Below, piece after piece: positions 1 to 10,505 of a stretch of 64,000 nucleotides of DNA. The stretch's first letter is position 1. The number at the start of each line of letters is the position of its first letter. The position numbers and the translations under genes were made by a program. The notes below the pieces were generated by a model. It was given only the letters and a program-made list of their open reading frames with translations, searched no databases and was not told the origin of the DNA. Where the stretch lies: NCBI RefSeq assembly GCF_004193775.1, contig NC_041005.1:18695865-18759864 (forward strand), read 5' to 3'. The stretch comes from Glycine soja (Eukaryota > Streptophyta > Magnoliopsida > Fabales > Fabaceae).

Positions 1-1230
1 AAAAGGGTGAGAATGGAGGATTGCCTTGAGGGTCCTCTCTTAGGCAATCATGGAACACAACTCCAAACTCGAAAGTGGAGAACACATGAATAGCCCTAAG
101 CAATAACATTCATGTGGCTCCGAAAAAGGATGAGAATGGAGGATTGCCTTGAGGGTCCTCTCTTAGGCAAGCATGGAACACAGCTCGAAACTCGAAAGTG
201 GAGAACACATGAACGACAATGCAATTCATTCATATGGCTCCGGAAAAGGATGTGAATGGAGGATTGCCTTGAGGGTCCTCTCTTAGGCAATCATGAAATA
301 CAGCTCTATACTCGAAAGTGGAGGACACATGAACAGCCCTAAGCAATAACATTCATGTGGCTCCGGAAAAGGATGAGAATGGAGGATTGCCTTAAGGGTC
401 CTCTCTTGGGCAATCATGAAACACAGCTCGAAACTCGAAAATGGAGGACACATGAATGACAACGCAATTCATTCATGTGGCTCCGGAAACGGATGAGAAT
501 GGAGGATTGCCTTGAGGGTCCTCTTTTAGGCAATCATGGAACGCAGCTCTAAACTCGAAAGTGGAGGACACATGAACAGCCCTAAGCAATAACATTCATG
601 TGGCTCCAGAAAAGAGTGAGAATGGAGGATTGCCTTAAGGGTCCTCTCTTAGGCAATCATGGAACACAGCTCCAAACTCGAAAATGGAGGACACATGAAT
701 GACAACGCAATTCATGCATGTGGCTGCGGAAAAGGATGAGAAAGGAGGATTGCCTTGAGGGTCCTCTCTTAGGCAATCATGGAACACAGCTCCAGACTCG
801 AAAGTGGAGGACAGATGAACAGCCCTAAGCAATAACATTCATGTGGCTCCGGAAAAGGATGAGAATGGAGGATTGCCTTGAGGGTCCTCTCTTAGGCAGT
901 CATGAAACTCAGATCCAAACTGGAAAGTGGAGAACACATGAACAGCCCTAAGCAATAACATTCATGTGGCTCCAGAAAAGGGTGAGAATGGAGGATTGCC
1001 TTGAGGGTCCTCTCTTAGGCAATCATGGAACATAGCTCCAAACTCGAAAGTTGAGAACACATGAACAGCCCTAAGCAATAACATTCATGTGGCTCCGAAA
1101 AAGGATGAGAATGGAGGATTGCCTTGAGGGTCCTCTCTTAGGCAATCATGGAACACAGCTCCAAACTCAAAAGTGGAGAACACATGAACAGCCCTAAGCA
1201 ATAAAATTCATGTGGCTCCGAAAAAAAAGG
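1..1230. repeat. Tandem array of ten units, 123-bp (A) and 120-bp (B) types
   Basis: Ten units share the core GAATGGAGGATTGCCTT, starting at 11, 134, 254, 377, 497, 620, 740, 863, 986 and 1109. Spacings are 123,120,123,120,123,120,123,123,123. Type A units contain AACAGCCCTAAGCAATAAC; type B units have ATGACAACGCAATTC in the same place and are 3 bp shorter. The order is A B A B A B A A A A, so the first six form a 243-bp two-unit higher-order repeat and the last four are plain A monomers. The array may continue beyond the left edge. Open frames crossing it are by-products of the repetition. Confidence 0.95.
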
Positions 1231-1444
1231 GTGTTGGCGGGACCGAACGGTCCATCGGGTTTTTCCACCTAAAAGGATAACATGATTTTTGCAAAGAAAA
1301 ATAAATCATTCGCGAGAGCACCACATCTTAGAGAAAAAATATACTTGTGCCAAGGGTAATCTTCCTTGTAACCGAGAATGAAGGGTAGGATGTCAACTTC
1401 TAGCATTCAAATGAACACGCAGGGGAATCATCGGGCTAAGCTGA

Positions 1445-2330
1445 AAATAAATCACTCATAGTGTATAAAACTCACAAGGCAAGTGTCTTATCCTATTCCC
1501 AAACCATAACTGCACCAGGACTCTATTTTGCACGCGACTTCCTATCGAATCATAAATCAAACGTACGATCACGGACCAATAGGATTTTCTCGAGGTCAGT
1601 GTTTTTGGAGAGGAATCTGGGTGTTTCGTTCTTTTCCTCTTTGTTCATGTGGGGTGGGATATTGCCAGTCAAGAATGATTCTGAGTGGCAATCTGGCTTT
1701 TGGAGACTTTCTATCCTCTTTCTTTCATTGATCGAGAATTGCTTCTTTTCCCTTTTTACTTCCTTTCGATCTTTGATCGGGAATCCTTCTTTCCTTTCTT
1801 TTGTTCTTTTCTCTATTTTTATTTTTCTCTTTTTCTTTCTTTCCATTTCTTCCTTCAATTTTCCTTCCCCATCCCTTTCTTTGGGAAATCGGGTTTTAAC
1901 ATTCCATTCGCTCTCCCTTGAGGAGATTTCACTGTCCTTTGCTTCGGGGGAAAGGAGGAGGATTCTTTTGATAGGCCAAGGTTCAAAGAGGTCTAAGGTT
2001 GTGTCTCAATGGGATCTTTTATCGTGGGAACCCCAATCTTGATATCTGGGGCGAGACAAATTTGGGTGTCAAGGTGTCACTCTCGGCCTGAACTTCCGTA
2101 TTATTCCATAAGGCACGCGTGACAATGATGATTTGAAAATAACGTGCAAAATTAGTCATGGCTACAGCCAGGGGGGCACTCAAGCATCCCGTTTATGGCA
2201 TTGTGACACTACGGTTGGGAATTTACACAGACAAACCCAACGTTTCCAAATTATGTTCTTTCATCAGTTCAATGCATTCATCCATCCTTATCTCGGTTCA
2301 TTCCGGAAAATAAACTCTTAGCATCAGTCC
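1445..2330. repeat. Diverged non-coding module, copy A
   Basis: Matches 3413-4400 in order and orientation: a start around AATCACTCA...CACA-GGCAAGTGT, a pyrimidine-rich centre with repeated TTGATCGGGAA-type words, and an end with GCAC/ACTCAAGCATC followed by CCAACG/CAGTGTTTCCAAA. The two copies lie about 1.97 kb apart. Frames inside it are low-complexity Phe/Ser/Leu or Lys/Glu runs, not proteins. It is probably part of an LTR element (inference). Confidence 0.6.
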
Positions 2331-3080
2331 CTTGTTTCCAGAAGATGCGTTTTCTCTTTACGAATGATTCATACTTCTTAACTACAACATGTCGATCTTT
2401 GTGGTCTTTCTTTCATTTTACTTTTTGTTTTATTTTTAAATATGTTCACTAAAACTATACACTTGTGGTTCTTTATGAGGAAAATCTTTCTTTATACATC
2501 TATGACAAGCTTTTTCTGTACACGCATTAGAACTCTTCTCCTTACGTCACACGGTCTATACACAAACCCTATTTACACTCAAAGATTTTTTTCATTTTTT
2601 CCAACACACACTTATAGTTCACACAAAAGTTTCTTCATATACACTCGTTGCTCACACACACAAGAATTCCTTTCCGCTCATCCTTTACACACAAAGATCC
2701 TCTATACACATTTTCCTTTTACATACATGTATAAATAAAAACCTTTTTCTTTTCTTTATGAACATCACTTTTATTCACAGCGCTTCTCTCTTTTATTAAG
2801 ATCTTTGGTTCATTTTACTTTTAGGACAACGTTCCTAAATGAAAAACTCCACACGACTCCGGAATTTCAACAAACACTATTGACAACAACGAAGTAAGTA
2901 CTAACGCAATAGTTCAAACGACATGTATGCACAAAACAAATGACAATCGCGACATCAAAAAACAAACTTTAGTCCCTCAAGTCATGTAAATGATAACGGA
3001 TGAAACATAAAAGAACATGAATCTTGGGATCCCACGGTCATGTGGCTCTGCATGCCACCAGACCCTTGGGTCACGGTAAC
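2331..3080. other. Non-coding, CACA/TATA-rich spacer between duplicated modules
   Basis: No recognisable gene. 2430-2740 is rich in short words such as ACACA and TATACA on a pyrimidine background. It ends in sequence leading into a conserved LTR-like block at 3081. Confidence 0.5.
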
Positions 3081-3180
3081 AAAAAGTGGGGTGGTCGACA
3101 AAAGCAGAGCTTTTGCTCCTACGTATCCTCAATTTGTGATGAGGAACTCAGACCTACGTAGTTCTTGACAACCGTGAGAC
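3081..3180. repeat. Conserved LTR core block shared with the Ogre/Tat LTR
   Basis: Contains AGCTTTTGCTCCTACGTA, a GAGGAA-TCAGACC word and CCTACGTAGTTCTT in the same order and orientation as 12488-12560 inside the Ogre/Tat LTR, with the rest diverged. This implies at least one further LTR relic of that lineage in the first 5 kb. TACGTA at both ends makes the block partly self-complementary. Confidence 0.6.
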
Positions 3181-3412
3181 TAAAAATAGTCTCGGTTTTT
3201 TCTTTACCAAAATGCGAACATGCTTTATAAAGAGACAAAACTTCCTACTGATCAGAGCAACATATGCTTTTTGGATGAAAAACAATGTGTCTATCGGGGA
3301 AGGAGAGTATACTGATGAAATTTTCTCATAACCGTAAATGAGATTTTGGATGTTAGCATTTCGTTTCTAAATGACCATTTAGAGGAAACACTGGATCCAA
3401 CAAAGATAGGAA

Positions 3413-4400
3413 AAAATCACTCAAAGTATATCAATCTCACACAGGTAAGTGTTTTATCCTAATTCCGAACCATAGATATGTCATGACTTGATTTTGCAAA
3501 TAATTTCCTATCAAATCAAAGATTACATGCGTGATCATGGATCAATATGACTTTTTCTTGGGAATGGTTTGTTTTTTTCTTGGTGGGAAATTTGGCTTTG
3601 AGTGTTTCTGCCTTTTCCTTTTCTGTTTTTGTTTAGTGCGGGGCGAGAAAGTCGCTAGCGCACAGGATTTTGGTTGGCAATCAAAGGGAGAGGGCCACTT
3701 TGGGTCGTGGTTTCCTTTCTTTTTTTGTTTATTTGGTGACAATTCTGTATTGTTCAAATATTGTCTGGTCCAAAGACCTTTCTGCATATTTCTTTTGTTT
3801 TCTTCCGATCCTTGATCAAGAATTTTTTTTTTTTTTTTGTTTTCTCCCACTCTTTCATTGGGAATTTTCTTTCTGTTTTGTGTCTTCTCCCTTTCTTGGA
3901 TTGGGAATTTTCCTTTCTTTTTGTGTCTTCTCCCTTTCTTGGATTGAGAATTTTCTTTTCTTTTTGTGTCTTCTCCCTTCCTTGGATTGGGAATTTTCCT
4001 TCTCTTTGTGTTTTCTTCCGAGGGCAAGGATTATGGTAAGTTGGGATTTTGGCTCAAGGCTTGTAGAACGGCTGGTCATGATATATGTCAGGGTTTGGCC
4101 AGCGGTTCGGGGATAAAGGGGATGTCCTACATTATTTCCATGATACACATGCAACAATGATGATTAGGAAATTTTATGCAAAACTGGTCATGCATGCACC
4201 TATGTGGACACTCAAGCATCAAGTTTTTTATGGTCATGTGACACTAGGGCTCAGGATTCATTTTCCCTATTTTAAGTCAACCCAGTGTTTCCAAAATATG
4301 TTCTTCTATCAATTTGCGCATTCATCTGAGTCTATCTTGGGTGTTCGAAAAACTTTTCACAGCATTTACCCTTCAAATGTGTACACACATTTTTTTTCAA
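3413..4400. repeat. Diverged non-coding module, copy B
   Basis: Partner of 1445-2330. Matched words include the AATCACTCA start, GTTTTATCCTAATTCCGAACC, the pyrimidine-rich middle, the ACACTCAAGCATCAAG word and the GTTTCCAAAATATGTTCTT end. Copy B is about 100 bp longer, mainly because a 43-bp minisatellite has expanded in it. Confidence 0.6.
3780..4020. repeat. 43-bp pyrimidine-strand minisatellite
   Basis: TGTCTTCTCCCTTTCTTGG words start at 3881, 3924 and 3967, exactly 43 bp apart. More degenerate copies lie upstream, each containing TTGG/ATCGGGAATTTT. The plus strand is almost all pyrimidine, so each strand gives spurious low-complexity open frames. Confidence 0.8.
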
Positions 4401-4549
4401 AAACTGGTTATGATCAGTGAATTTTTCAAAGAAAAGCTGGAAGTTATCTCTTTTCACAAGCATGTTGTTTTTTAGCTAGACAACCTTTATTGTTTTTTTA
4501 TATTTTTTTATTCTTTTCTTGCTCGCTCTCTTTTTGCTCTCCTTTTTTT

Positions 4550-4757
4550 TTTGAGGTATTTTGCTACCTAAACATACGTATAATATTTTTACGTTATATA
4601 CATGCATATCCAAGGTATCTTGCTACCTAAACATACATATATATACTTTGTGAGATATTTTTGCTATATACATGCATATCCAAGGTATCTTTCTACCTAA
4701 ACATAGATATATATACTTTGTGAGATATCTTTTTGCTACATACATGCATATCTAAAC

Positions 4758-4846
<89 letters not shown>

Positions 4847-4935
4847 GAAGTATTTTTGTTTACATACATGCATATCTTAGGTATTTTCACTACCTAATCA
4901 TACATATATATATATATTTTGTGAGGTATGACTAC
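4550..4935. repeat. 59-69-bp AT-rich repeat with a long (TA)n microsatellite
   Basis: GGTATnTTnCTACCTAAACATA units begin near 4554, 4613 and 4682, with another at about 4880. They are interrupted by a pure TA run of roughly 70 bp (about 4771-4842). The TA run seems to have grown out of a TATATATA word inside the unit. No coding content. Confidence 0.85.
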
Positions 4936-5190
4936 CTTCCGAGCTTGTGCTTGTTTTATTTAAATTCCTAGGATCATGAGCAACTAGGTGTGTCCTACTA
5001 TGACTTGAGAAACAAAAGTGATCAAATAACAAGCAGAGATTTAAAAGGTACTAGGTTGCCTCCTAGTAGCGCTTCTTTAACGTCTTGAGCTGGACGCTTG
5101 ATGGCTTGTCGGTCATTGACCTAGTACTTTGCTTACCTTTGGCTTTGGACTTGGTCGCCTATTGGTTGGTCATGGGTCGTAAGCAACGCT

Positions 5191-5890
5191 CTAACCTTTT
5201 TGTGGATGAGCTGAGGTGAACTCTAGAGGTGATGGCGATGCGTCTATTGCCCGCTGCTGGCCATCCCCAGGCTGCTGTGGTGTTTCGCCCTGCGCCTGCC
5301 TAGAGACGCAGTACTTCTTGATGAAAGCTCGATTAGTAGGGGGCCTGATGCCCTTGCTAGAGGTGACAGGTACTCCGTAGAACTGACAGAGACCCATAAT
5401 TAGAGTTTGACAATTCCAAGACCCTGTTGGACTTCTTTGGGTCCACTGGGTGTCTTGCAGGCGCGATCCCTGCAAACAATAGATGAAATCAGAAATCAGT
5501 TGAGCGATGTGCATACTTACCTATGATGACGTGACCTTGCCGGGGGGAACGGGCACCCTGTAGGACTACAGAGGCCCGTAACCAGAGCTGGAAACCCCAG
5601 GGCCCTGTTGGACTTCTCCGGGTCCACTGGGTGTCTTTATGGGTGCGATTCCTGCAAATAATAGATGGTATCAGAAATCAGTTGAACCATCTGTATACTT
5701 ACCTGTGTCACGATGGCATGACCTCGCTGGGGGAACAGGCACCCTATAGGACTGAAAGAGGCCCGTAACCAGAGCTGGAAACCCCAGGGCCCTATTGGAC
5801 TTCTTCGGGCCCACTGGACGACTTGTGGGCACGATCCCTGCAAACAATAGATTACATCAGAAATCAATTGAACCATGTGCATACTTACCT
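5191..5890 (-). pseudogene. Remnant of an Ogre/Tat-associated accessory ORF with internal tandem duplication
   Basis: The minus-strand frame 5514-5191 holds a segment with GVPVTSSKGIRPPTNRAFIK followed by a Gln/Pro-rich tail. From memory this resembles the C-terminal part of plant transposon proteins carried by Tat/Ogre elements; I could not search it. Upstream on the minus strand (5890-5521) the segment ISD-IYCLQGS...QWARRSP..GPWGFQL is repeated, matching the 181/187-bp DNA repeat. The copies are not in one frame: the middle exon-like piece is 131 nt against 135 nt. It is non-functional as it stands. Confidence 0.4.
5334..5890 (-). repeat. Three 181-187-bp tandem units, each with a 51-nt intron-like segment
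   Basis: GGACTTCT words at 5429, 5610 and 5797 give periods of 181 and 187 bp. On the minus strand each unit contains GTAAGTAT...(T)TTGCAG spanning exactly 51 nt: 5888-5838, 5702-5652 and 5520-5470. The blocks between them are 135 nt (5837-5703) and 131 nt (5651-5521). The 51-nt blocks are also open in one frame (17 codons), so they may be either mini-introns or coding repeat. Confidence 0.8.
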
Positions 5891-6264
5891 ATGTCATGAC
5901 GGCACAGACCAATCGATACATCTGCAGGGGAAGATTGGCATTGTGGTCGCCGGGCAGAATGTTACTAAATAGCAACGTCATCCATATCCATGTAAAAGTG
6001 GTCATGTTGGTGCGCATGATCCACACTCGTCTTTTTGCAGCGGCACGGGTGAAATCTTGCCCCGGTATGCATAGTAGATGCGTGATAGCCTCCCTCTCTG
6101 GATGTGCTCGCACAGTTGGTCGCCCTCTAATATCAGGGGGTGGCCCAGGAACTGATAAAAGGAAACTACTGGCCCCTTAACCGGGAGCGCAAGTCTCGGT
6201 TAAGCATCTAAGGGCAAAGGACCTTATATTCTCCTAAGCTATGGATATGGAGCACACTGAAAAT

Positions 6265-6647
6265 GAGGACGCGTAGCCCTCTAAAGGCGAGGGCGTGCAG
6301 CCCTCTGCAGGCGAGGACGTGCCGCCTTTTGAAGGCGAGGGAGTGTAGTCCTATAATGGCGAGGACGTGCAGTCCTCTAAAGGTGAGGGCGTGTCGCCCT
6401 TTGAAAATGGGGGACATGTAGTCCTCTGATGGCGAGGACGTGTAGTCCTCTAAAGGCGAGGACGTGTAGTCCTCTGAAGGTGAGGGCGTGTAGCCCTACA
6501 AAGGTGAAGGTACATGACCCTTTGACGACGAGGACGTGTAGTCCGCTGAAGTTGAAGACGTGTAGTCCTCTAAAGGAGAGGGCGTGCAGCCCTCTGAAGG
6601 CGAGGACGTGTAGTCCTCTGATGGCGAGGACATGTAGCCCTCTGAAG
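6265..6647. repeat. Sixteen-unit 24-bp hairpin minisatellite
   Basis: 383 bp, or 16 units of 24 bp, with consensus GAGGACGTGTAGTCCTC plus a 7-bp spacer such as TAAAGGC. Each unit is a 6-bp inverted repeat around a 5-nt loop. Some units read GAGGGC...GCCCTC instead of GAGGAC...GTCCTC, changing both arms together. Because 24 is a multiple of 3, both strands give repetitive open frames of eight-residue units (RTCSPLKA-like on plus, RGLHVLAF-like on minus). I treat those as by-products. Confidence 0.9.
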
Positions 6648-7124
6648 AAGATAGGTACTAGTACCCAAGGGTCCACCTTTATGAGAAAACAAGAGGTCGG
6701 CCCATCGAGAGGGCCGGTCATCCAACAAGATTGGACACGAGATGTAGGAAATCTATGCAATTAACATGATATTTAGGGATGCAGATGCATGCAACCTTTG
6801 TTGTGAAATTTGGTAACGCTGACCTCATATGAAACAATGCAATGAAATGGAAAGTTGTACAATGTTCATGACATTCTTTCCCTATTTTGTGATTTTGATT
6901 TAACCTTTTTGGAAAACACAGATTGACTCTCCTTTTGAAAAAGGTGATAATTCATGCAACCTTATCCTATCTTTTGCAAATCTCTCCGGGAACTCCCTCA
7001 AAGTGTATGTTCTGTTTGATTTAGTCACTTGACCATTTTGGAGTAACGGCAATGGAGCCGTTTGACGTTTAATCAAATTATTGAAATTCCAGGGTTTGTT
7101 TCCCCCCTTCTCTTTTTTCTTGTT
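6648..7124. other. Non-coding spacer between tandem arrays
   Basis: No recognised gene. A minus-strand frame at 7133-6900 has no motif I know. The stretch probably belongs to the same decayed retroelement as the flanking arrays. Confidence 0.4.
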
Positions 7125-7515
7125 TAAGAACATCGACGGGTGAGGACTTTTGATCTGCCCCTTTATTTACTTGAGGCTCATGCACGATGCCCCTCATTGC
7201 CCCAGTGTAAGGATTTGAGGTACCAATTGTTATCTTTCATCATGACCTTGTAGCTGGGAACCTATTCGGTGAGAACTTCTAATCTGCCCCTAGGTTCGCT
7301 TGAGGTTTTTGCATGGTGCCTTTCATTGCCCCAGTGTAGGGCTTTGAGGTACAATCGTTGTCTTTCGTCATGACCTTGTAGCAAGGAACCTATTGGGTGA
7401 GAATTTCTAATCTGCCCCTAGGTTCGTTTGAGGTTTATGCATGGGGCCTTTCATTGCCCCAGTGTAGGGCTTAGAGGTACAAATTGTTGTCTTGTTTTCA
7501 CAACCTCGTAGTGAG
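7125..7515. repeat. Three-unit 128-129-bp tandem repeat
   Basis: Aligned GTGAG words at 7140, 7269 and 7397 give periods of 129 and 128 bp. Each unit contains TCTAATCTGCCCC, TTCGCTTGAGG and TTGCCCCAGTGTAGG, and ends in TCATGACCTTGTAG. The first copy is the most diverged. Non-coding. Confidence 0.85.
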
Positions 7516-7799
7516 GAAGAATGAAAGAAGCAGTTGATTCTTGCAAAAAGAATTTTCCAAGGACGAGAAATAGTTGAAGGATTTTTCAGTTGATGGATTT
7601 AAGTCAAATGACTCCTATGTAGAAGCAAGATGTTTTGATGTCTTGATGATGCTAAAGGATCAAGTGCTTCTAAGTTTTATTCAAGACAAGAATCCAAGAA
7701 AGTCAAGATATATGATCAAGTTTGATCTCTTAGAATCTTTAGGAAGAAGTTTCCAAATTGAAAACAAACAAAAGGTTTGACCAAAGAATTCTATCATTT

Positions 7800-8465
7800 C
7801 AAATTGAGATTTGCTCTCTGGTAATCGATTACCAGCAGCTGAAAAATGTTTATAACAGTCACTAGAAATTTGAATTCAAAATTTATAATGTGTAATTGAT
7901 TACACATGGATGATAATTGATTACCAGCAGTTTGTTGAACGTTTTAATTCAAATTTTTAAAACCTGTAATTGATTACACAAGTCTTGTAATTGATTACCA
8001 GAGGGGATTTTCAGAATATAATTTCCAAGAGTCACATCTGTTCAAATGGTTTATGAATGGCAATCAAAGGTGACTTGGAAACACGAATTTAAAGAGAGTT
8101 TTCATTGCCCAAAAAGTTTTATCCTCTCAAAAGATTAAGAGTTTTTCTAAACTGAAATGTATTTATCCTCTCAAAAAGATTCCTTGGTCAACCACTTGCA
8201 TATTCAATAAGGAATTTTGATTGATCTTCATTTTACAATCTATCTCTTTTAAGAGAGATTTCTTCTTCTCTTCTTCTTATTTCTGAAAAGGGATTAAGAG
8301 ACCGTGGGTCTCTTGTTGTAGGGGATTCTTGAACACAAGGGAAGGGTTGTCCCTGTGTGCATCGTTAATCCGAAAAGAGAGAGTGAAAGTTTAATTGGGG
8401 AATAATCTTCATATCTTAATTCAACCCCCCTTTTTCTTAACGTAACTGAGGCCATTTGTCCAACA
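7800..8465 (+). repeat. LTR-like fragment with clustered TAATCGATTA near-palindromes
   Basis: Five palindromic words occur within about 190 bp (7817-8005): GGTAATCGATTACCA, then GTAATTGATTACA and TAATTGATTACCA variants. Near 8420 comes AATTCAACCCCCC, a word commonly seen near the end of plant copia LTRs, and then GTCCAAC. I infer a solo LTR or truncated LTR inserted in the Ogre/Tat remnant. I cannot fix its ends or a target duplication. Confidence 0.45.
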
Positions 8466-8759
8466 TCATATTCTTGATAACTCACTTCTCTCTAAAAGAT
8501 AGACTTTCCGGAATGATAAAATGAGGTCACATGAATATCTTGAAAGCACAGTCAATCAAATGGCCCCCCTCCCTTTTTTTTTGAACTTTTTATTTATTTA
8601 TTTTTATTTTGAAACTTATTGAACGGTCTTGGAAGTCCAAACTCAGGAGCACAGGTCGCTTGAGCAAACAGACCAATGGCTTGCACCCACTTCCGGTGAA
8701 AGTTGAAAATCCTGATGAGTCATTAGAGACATCTAACAACAGCTTTCAAAATTGCCCCA

Positions 8760-10505
8760 TGTGTGGCATCTCTTGTTAATGTTAGGATTTACACGCGATT
8801 CTCCTCAAATTTCAGCCAGCCCATATCAATTAGACCTTGCACCTTACGCTTCAGAGCCCTACAATGCTCAATGGAACGCCCCGGGGCTTCTCCGTGACAA
8901 GCACACGTTGCGTTCGAGTCGTATTCTCGGAGAAATGGAGGTTGATGAACCTTGAATTATCAAGTAGATATGGGAGCAAGTCAGCATAGGACACTGGAAT
9001 TGGGGTGAATTCTAAGGCTTTCTCGCTGCAAAATTCATTTCTTGGTTGGTGTTTTGGTTTACGTTAAAGGTGGTGTTTGTCATTGGAAGTGCGATAGGTA
9101 GGCTTTGTGGTTGATTTTAGGGATGGCCTTTGAGGATAACTGGGCGGTGGGTAAGGAGAAGGTTTGTTATTGGCTGAGTAATGACATTGTTGGGTTGGTG
9201 GGAAACTTGGCTGTATTGGAATGGCAGTCACAGCACGGGCTTCTCCTTCATCCTCACCCTCTTCATTTGCCCCAGTTTTCTCATTTGTCCAAGCTGGATG
9301 ACTAAATTTGCCTCTTTTCAGACCCACATCGATCCTTTCACTGGCAAAGACCAAATCCGCAAAGCTCAGAAGGTGCATAGCCCACCATTTTTTCATAGTA
9401 GAATACTGGTAATGTGTCTACTATTATTGTCATCATTTTTTTCCGTCATTGAGGTGCCACTTGAGCTGCCAGGTCTCTCCACCTTTGGGCGTATTCTTTG
9501 AAAGATATGTGCCCCTTTTTGCACATGTTCTGTTGTTGCATCCTATCCGGAACCATATCAAAATTGTACTGATACTGCCTAACGAAGGCAAACATTAGGT
9601 CCTTCCAAGAGTGGACTCGAGAAGGTTCCAGGTTGGTGTACCAGGTAACAGCTACCCCAGTAAGACTTTCTTGGAAGGAATGTATCAGCAATTCCTCATT
9701 TTGTGTATGCCCCCATCTTCTGACAATACATCTTTAGATGGTTCTTGGGGCAAGTAATCCCCTTGTACTTGTCAAAGTCCAGCACCTTGAACTTGAGAGG
9801 GGTGATGATATTGGGTTCTAGGAACAACTCTTTTAGGTTAGCAAAGGCATAATCTTCACCTCCTTCAATGGCCCTGAGCCTTTCCTCTAAATGATCCAAC
9901 TTTTCCATTTCTGCCATAGCACGAGGGTTTTTACTTGTTGTGGAATGCAAGAGGTGTAGCTAGGGGTGATATTGAGGGCCCTCCAAAGGGTTTTGTAGGG
10001 GTATACCACCAACTGCTTGCCCTTCAGTGGCATATCCGAGCCAAGGCTCGAAGTCGGCTAGATTGTGATGGGGAATTTCATGTGTCTCCCCCATGGGTTG
10101 AGAGACATGTGCATGATCAGTTTGGGGTTGTCGGCTCTCAATGGGTATAGGAGTGGAGTTATTGACATTCTTATTGGGAGTGTACGCCACATTGGGTGGC
10201 GTATAGTTGGGAGGCAGGCCATATGGCGGGAAGGCATGCTTGTTTTGACTTTGCGCATAATGGGGGCCGCCCGTACTTCCCAAATCTTTGCCTACCATAG
10301 CTGAGGTTGGATGATTCATTTGGTTGAGGCCCGATGGGGACTTCGGGTTCACCTTAGCAACAATGCTGGTAGCGGCAACTTCAACCGCATTGGCTTCCAT
10401 TATCTTCTTCATGCTCATCATGGCCTCCATCATTGCGGCCATTTGCTCTTTCGTGGCCTCCATGTCGGCCTTCATCTTCTCTTGTACCTTCTCTACTTCA
10501 CCCAT
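8760..10505 (-). pseudogene. gag: Ogre/Tat-lineage Ty3 gag, broken
   Basis: Read on the minus strand from 10505. First comes a Met/Lys/Glu-rich coiled-coil-like N-terminus (MEATKEQMAAMMEAMMSM). Next is a conserved stretch with YAFANL, FKVLDFDKYKG and CPKNHLKMYC. The retrotrans-gag core follows (ESLTGVAVTWYTNLEPSRV, FVRQYQYNFDM, FKEYAQRWRDLAAQV). Then comes ERIDVGLKRGKF, a FTPIPVSYADLLPYLL segment, and a CACHG..PGRSIEHC zinc-binding-like motif near 8890-8840. Breaks: in-frame TAG at 9959-9961, frameshifts near 9694, 9448, 9425 and 9385, and stops near 9064 and 8825. No protease, RT or integrase follows, so the pol part is gone. The lineage call is from recalled motifs. Confidence 0.8.

Noticed and set aside
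1..1230. CRISPR-like regular repeats
   Set aside because: Units are contiguous 120-123-bp tandem copies with no unique spacers; plant nuclear DNA.
3542..4116. Several long open frames on both strands (Lys/Glu-rich on minus, Phe/Ser-rich on plus)
   Set aside because: They follow the 43-bp pyrimidine minisatellite and its flanks; pure composition effect.
1232..5100. 3' LTR of the Ogre/Tat element with defined ends
   Set aside because: Only a short core block (3081-3180) matches the 12213-13784 LTR; no TGTCATACCC start or TTGCGACA end found.
6208..6764. Repetitive open frames of eight-residue units on both strands
   Set aside because: By-product of a 24-bp repeat whose period is a multiple of three; no start context or domain.
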